Below are positions 58,535-64,000 of a stretch of DNA of 64,000 nucleotides, piece after piece. The stretch comes from Ficedula albicollis (lineage: Eukaryota; Chordata; Aves; Passeriformes; Muscicapidae). The stretch lies in the NCBI RefSeq assembly GCF_000247815.1, contig NC_021673.1, positions 37,465,102-37,529,101 of the forward strand. Direction: 5' to 3'. Below the pieces are notes generated by a model that was not told the origin of the DNA, ran no database searches, and was given only the letters and a program-made list of their open reading frames with translations. Numbering within the stretch: position 1 is the stretch's first letter; each line of letters starts with the position of its first letter. A program made the translations under genes and the position numbers.

Positions 58535-61500
58535 TCAATTGTGGAACCATTATATTTTTAAAGTTTGAGAACCATATTGCATTTTAAATCCTATCATCCA
58601 AGGCCTTTTAAAAAACTCATTAATTGGGCATGAAAACAAGCCAAGGTATATTGCAAATGGGAGCAAAAATAGCAGATGTACTAAGGGAAGAACAAAGTTA
58701 TCGACCAAGAAACATCATTCAATGAATGGGATGGGCTCTGGACAGAAGATGCTAATCTTGAAAGTGAATTTTGTTCATCCTATTTCTGCTTTTAAATTTG
58801 ATTGACCCTTCACATACCCAGAGAGGCATACAATTCCTACACTGCCTTTACAAATGCAAGCACAGTGACCCACGTTACCCACATCCAGTCCCTCTGTGCC
58901 TCTTATCACAGAGTAGACCCCAAAAAATGATAGGATAAAACTTTATCTGAATGATCTGTGAACAGGGTAAAATATGGGGTTTATAGTAGAATAAAATATG
59001 TATCTAATAACCCAAAATGAACCCAGCCTTGTTTTTCCTAAACAGGGTATTTTAAGTGATTTGCAAAAACAGGCTTATGAAAAGCTTATTGTCATGTCTA
59101 ATTCTGTAACTGAATATTAGCTGTAAAACAGACCAAAGGAAAATCGAGATGATTTTTTTCTCAAAGGTTCTCGAGATATCAGATAGCTACAGTGAGAAAT
59201 TTACCTTCTGCTCAGTTATGACCAATTTTAAAATAGTGGAATTTACAATGCATGAAACTTTCAGTTCCAGTACATTCTTTTACAAATCAATTAAAACTAA
59301 GCCTTGCAAAATGAGATAATGCTCCAATTTGAAAATTATACTCAGCGTATGATGTACAAACAAGAAAATTAGCAAATATAATTTCAACAGACTGAACTTT
59401 GCCACCCTTTAAATTTCTATGTGGAAAGTAGTTACTTTTGGCTTAACTACAAGAATTGTCCAGTGTATCAAAACAGCAATGACAGTCAAGAAGACAAAGC
59501 CTTGATTATTACATTTCTTCACTATTCAGCATGTAACATTTAGATATATTTGTGCTGCCTTAAGAATCATTTAGAGCATCAATCCTTTGTTACACCAACT
59601 ACAATAACCACTGGAAGGAAGATTCTGGAGTAAAAATACAATAAATGTTACTGTAAGTCTTGTTTTAAAAGCCTAGTTCAGTTTCTGACTAAACCTACCT
59701 TCATTATTGATCTTAGTGAAGTTCATTATAACCATTTCCTAAGGTATTAGCAGCAAGCTGTTTGTGGAGGCTCAGAACTGCTACAGTGAGGCAGAATTAT
59801 TTATGCCAAATGTGGATATCCCCTACTCGCCAGGCAGGTATTTTAATGTTTCTCCAAATCACCAAAATTCTTGCCATTTCTGAAACTAGCTAGAAGCCTT
59901 TTGTCAGTGGAATAAAAGGAAAGTGAAATTTTTACAGACTACCACAAGTCTAGCCTCAATGACGAGAACCAAGCTCAGCTAAAGCCAATTTCAACTTCCA
60001 GTATAACAGCAGTATACTTAATGTCTAATATTTACAAAATTATCATTTGAGCCCTTTTATAGATTAAACCATCTTAAACATGGGCACATGGTACATAAGG
60101 CGGCGTGATTTTGAAAGTCCTGTGGATCTGACCTGGCACATTACATGACTGCACAGACTACTTGTAGAAACTGCAGATCTGTATGCGCAAAATGGGGAAC
60201 TTTACCTGTCAGAGGCCATCATCCCCAGCTCATGTGTATTTTGCCAATGTCATTTAGACTTCAAGGTGGGTTTCTCTTCCTTTATGTTCTCCTGCCCAAC
60301 TAACTTAAAGTATGAAAACATGTATATTAATTTTAGTAAATTACCTATTATTGAGCATGTTTGTCTAAGATCTCCTAGTGCTCCCTTCCATGTCATTTTG
60401 CAAAAACTATACACAAATGACATGGCAGTTTGCAACACATCCCTTGCTTCTTCAGGAATAAATTTAATGAAGTTACTTTACAACCAAATAGGGGACTGGT
60501 CTGCTTAAGAAACACTGCTGGGAATTTTAGCTTCTCTGACACAATGTGAATTTCAAGCTTTGATGGCTAACACTGCAACGTTACTCCTGCTCTTCAAAGT
60601 AGATTAAAAAAAAAAAAAAAGACAGACATTATAAACACATTCAAAAATGAAAATTATCCTGCATTTTCTTTGAGAACACTTCATGCAAACATTCAAGTGA
60701 TATTACCTACGCTAAGAATCCTCATCAGGAGGAATCAATGATTTATTTACTAATTCACTGAAGGCAAAATTTTACAAGCCAGATAAAATATTATTACCTT
60801 GTTAACTCAGAAAATATCTTGACAACACTGAATTTCATTGTTTCTATGTGTTATTTATTATCATCAAACGTGCAGTCACATCAGCGCAGAGAGATGAACT
60901 TGGCTATAGAAATTTCCTAATGCTACAGAATTCCTGTACATTTTAATGCCAACCTATATATATAAATGTCCGGTATGCTTACGGCCTAAAACTTAAGATT
61001 AACCCCACGAGTCAGTGGTCTTCAGAGATTCACTATCTAAACTCAAGGCGTGTTGAAGCTTTTCATATTTCCTGGGTCATTACACTTGAGGAGTTCCCCA
61101 TGTCATGAATTATCAATAACCAAAAATATTGTATTTGAAGCACATGATATCCTGGTACTACTGCACATATCCTCCTTATCTGTGAGGCAGAGGCAGATGC
61201 CTTCCACTCACAAGGATGAATATAAATATATCATACAAATATTCAAATGCATCACATGCATCGCTCATAATCAGATTTCTTTTTCACATGTTGCAAAGAA
61301 AATTGAGAGAATGCAAAAACTGGTCACAGATATGCAATCTTAACTTATCACCCTGTAGTTTATCCATGAATTTAAGTTGTGAGCCTTCAAGATCTCAAAT
61401 TTCCCTCTTTCCCCTGTCCCATGTTTCCCTTCCCCCAACAACATCACTTGCAGTCATGTTCTGAGAATCGGGAGATCTCATCTGAAATGGTGCCACCTTC

Positions 61501-61681
61501 ACAGAAATCCCACTATTCTGGAATGATACCATCTGCTGCAGCCCAAGTGCTCTTTTTTTAGCCAAATAAGTTAATTATAATTAGGCATCCAACAACTGTG
61601 TGAAGGTAGGGGTAGAATTTGTTCTGAGGTTCAGCTGAGGTTCACCCAGCGTAGATTGAACCAAATCCCATTTTCTCTGGA

Positions 61682-61709
61682 AGATTAAATACCAGAGATT
61701 AAATACCAG
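61682..61709. repeat. 14-bp tandem repeat, two copies
   Basis: AGATTAAATACCAG occurs twice in direct succession. It is a small intronic duplication. Confidence 0.95.
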
Positions 61710-63775
61710 ACGCCATCTTTTTCTCAAAGAAGTTGAGGAACTCCCGGGGGAAATATCATAGATCTCAAGCAGGAATCGTTTCATATGCCCATCAAACAAA
61801 ACCCAATAAAATGGTAGCATCAGACACCTTTTGTTTTGTGCCAGAATCTAACGCAAGGTGCATCCTGCAAGATACGGGAAGGACCCGAGCCTTTCATGCC
61901 GGCTCGTTGCTGCAGCCACCGCTGCAGGTGCTTCAAGGGAGGCATTTCTGAGTCATTGCCTCTAACACTGCTCTTCAACCAGGTGAAGTGTTGCTCGATC
62001 ATCGCTAAAAGTATACTGTTGTCCTTTTTGCAAAACAACAAAAACAATGTTAATCAGGTTAATTCAATCATCTAAACCAAAACTGTTCATGCTTTTCTGC
62101 CAAATCAACCAACCACAGCAAAATCTGTTATCAGTGATTGCTCAGCTTCCAGTCAAAAAAGCTTTTAACCCCCACAGTCCCAAAACTTCCCCTAAATAAC
62201 CTTAAAATTATTTTTATATGGGCGGAATAAGGTTGTTTTCATGCCTCATGAAGGGGTACTTGGGCAGCAGTATTTACACAGAGCAAATACATGCTAACAG
62301 AATTAGCAGAGAGCAACAGACACAGCAGCTTGCTAGAACAACTCGGCTGAATTTGATATCAGGGATTCCTTTGCAAATTAAACATTTTTCTCAAAAGAAG
62401 CACTGTAACCAAAACTTATTTAGGCCTTCCAGGTTGTTTAACTAGGAAAAAAAAATCCGAGCTTTTTTGCAACTCATTCATTGGTGTTTAAAGCTTCAAG
62501 CCTGCTCAGTGGAAGGGGCAAGGGCTGCAACAACTTATTTACACAATTATCTAAATACGATTAAACAGCTGATGGACAAATATTAAACTGGAAAATGTAT
62601 AGTCATTTCAGCTTAATGTAATCCCCTTTCTGTAAACACCCAAGACGATTTTTTTTCAACCAGAACAGTCCTGACATCTCATAAGCCTAAGGGTGAATAG
62701 CAAGAGATTGTTTTTGATAGTTATAAATATTCAAAAGACATGCAGACCATCTGCTTTCATAATACAGGTAAAGCAAGACTGAAATGGTGACTGCTGTATA
62801 AAAATGGTTCTTTTAACAAAGTCTTCCTCTCCTCGAAAACTATAAAGACAGATGTCAAAAACTGTTTACACAGGGTAATCAGGAGCGTGCAAAATGTAAT
62901 ATTCCTTTTACACACAGTGCTTGCTAAAGAGATTTTTTTTCTTTTTCTTCCCATCTGTGTGTTGCAACACATTTCTACAAGTTAAAAACATTTTTTCAAA
63001 CAGAGATCTCATGAATACCCAAAAACATGCTATCTGGTTTCTGAATGCTAATTAATTTCAACTAAGGAATCTGATTTTTTTTTCTGTAGAAAGGAATGCG
63101 TGCTTTTGAAATGGAGTACTTCAACAATGACAGACACTGAAAACAGAACACCCCACAAGTTTAATTTTGCACTAGTTTGACACTGGCTATTTCCACAACT
63201 GTTTTACATTCAAACCCGCATCTGCTAAATCTGGCCATAAGACAGGCAGCAACTATCCCCTCACTTTTCAAATGAGATTTTATTTACGTTTTACTATTTA
63301 TCAAGGTTTTCAGTATAAAGCCTTGTAATAACATAATGGTTTTGTGAAGTGATAAGTAGAAGATACCTCATCATACAGGCAGAGTATGAACAGTGCTGCC
63401 CATAAACCCTACAGTCAATTTTCAGAGCTGAAACACTAATCTTGACAGTACCCTTTTAATGTATTATATTAATGGTACAGAGGCGTTAAGCACCTTTTTT
63501 ATAATTCTCAATAAAATGAACATTTACTGAACAATCTGTCAAACTACTGGCTCCATTTTTTAAAGCTGAACTTTTAAGGCTTTATTCTATTTTGTCTCCC
63601 ATAAATCCTCTGCTTTACATCCCTAGACACCAGCAGGGAAGCATGTTCCAATGCTGCAAACTTAACATGGCTTTAAAAAAAAAAATAAAAGAGAAAAGCT
63701 ATGAGCCTTTGTCCCTAGACCTAGTTTGAATAGTGATAAAGTTGCAGAACAGAACTTAAAGATTTGGGGGCAGAT

Positions 63776-63786
63776 GGGGGGGGGGG
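63776..63786. repeat. G11 homopolymer
   Basis: Eleven G lie between CAGAT and TCTT. It shows the size of natural-looking G runs in this assembly. Confidence 0.95.
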
Positions 63787-64000
63787 TCTTTTCAGAAAGG
63801 ACAGAGGAACTTTGTTTCCCCTATTCTAGCCACTATCAGTGGCTTTTGTTTGTGTAGAAATAGCAAGCATCAGTTCTAACAGAAGTCGAACTCTTACGAG
63901 TGCTTCTTTCTCAGGAGGCTCCACGTTAACATTTTTCAAATGAGAATGGAACATTCAAGCCCCAACCAGATAACACAAGATTATCCCCAAATCAAAAGAT

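Noticed and set aside
61820..62047. 75-codon minus-strand frame with a slightly higher GC content as a missing SATB1 exon
   Set aside because: It does not resemble the expected CUT-like domain sequence and lacks convincing splice sites.

Overview
The window is vertebrate nuclear DNA, most likely from a bird. It carries the 3' two thirds of one gene, SATB1, on the minus strand. SATB1 encodes a chromatin organiser that binds matrix-attachment regions (MARs). The bird assignment rests on near-identity of the exons to tetrapod SATB1, low interspersed-repeat density, and a CR1 LINE fragment of the kind common in birds. The species cannot be named from the sequence.

Layout in + strand coordinates: 1 to about 9784 is gene-poor sequence downstream of SATB1. 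About 9785 to 11026 is the probable 3' UTR. Six coding exons follow, read right to left: 58465-58354 (end of the CUT-like domain), 56061-55607 (Q-rich linker and first half of CUT1), 47055-46843 (second half of CUT1), 38564-38409 (first half of CUT2), 14803-14600 (second half of CUT2) and 11509-11027 (poly-Q, homeodomain, C-terminus, stop). All boundaries have GT donors and AG acceptors, all phases match, and the joined frame is open for 540 codons. Equivalent human numbering, recalled rather than aligned, begins near residue 214, so the ULD domain and most of the CUT-like domain lie beyond position 64000. Sequence from 58466 to 64000 is upstream intron.

The introns hold little else that I can support: one CR1 fragment, five local tandem duplications of 59-161 bp, a dispersed duplicate pair, simple repeats, a CpG-dense block (14380-14520) and a candidate conserved enhancer (about 28040-28620). 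Intron 14804-38408 also holds three uninterrupted poly-G runs of 298, 783 and 691 bases, the last next to a 61-base N gap. I regard these as assembly or sequencing artefacts. The longest run is bordered by an exact 19-base flank duplication, which fits a false insertion.

I found no previously undescribed biological system. The most useful observations are the poly-G artefacts, the shared intron position inside both CUT domains, the intron that splits the caspase-6 site codon, and the last-intron acceptor sitting directly on a CAG/CAA repeat.
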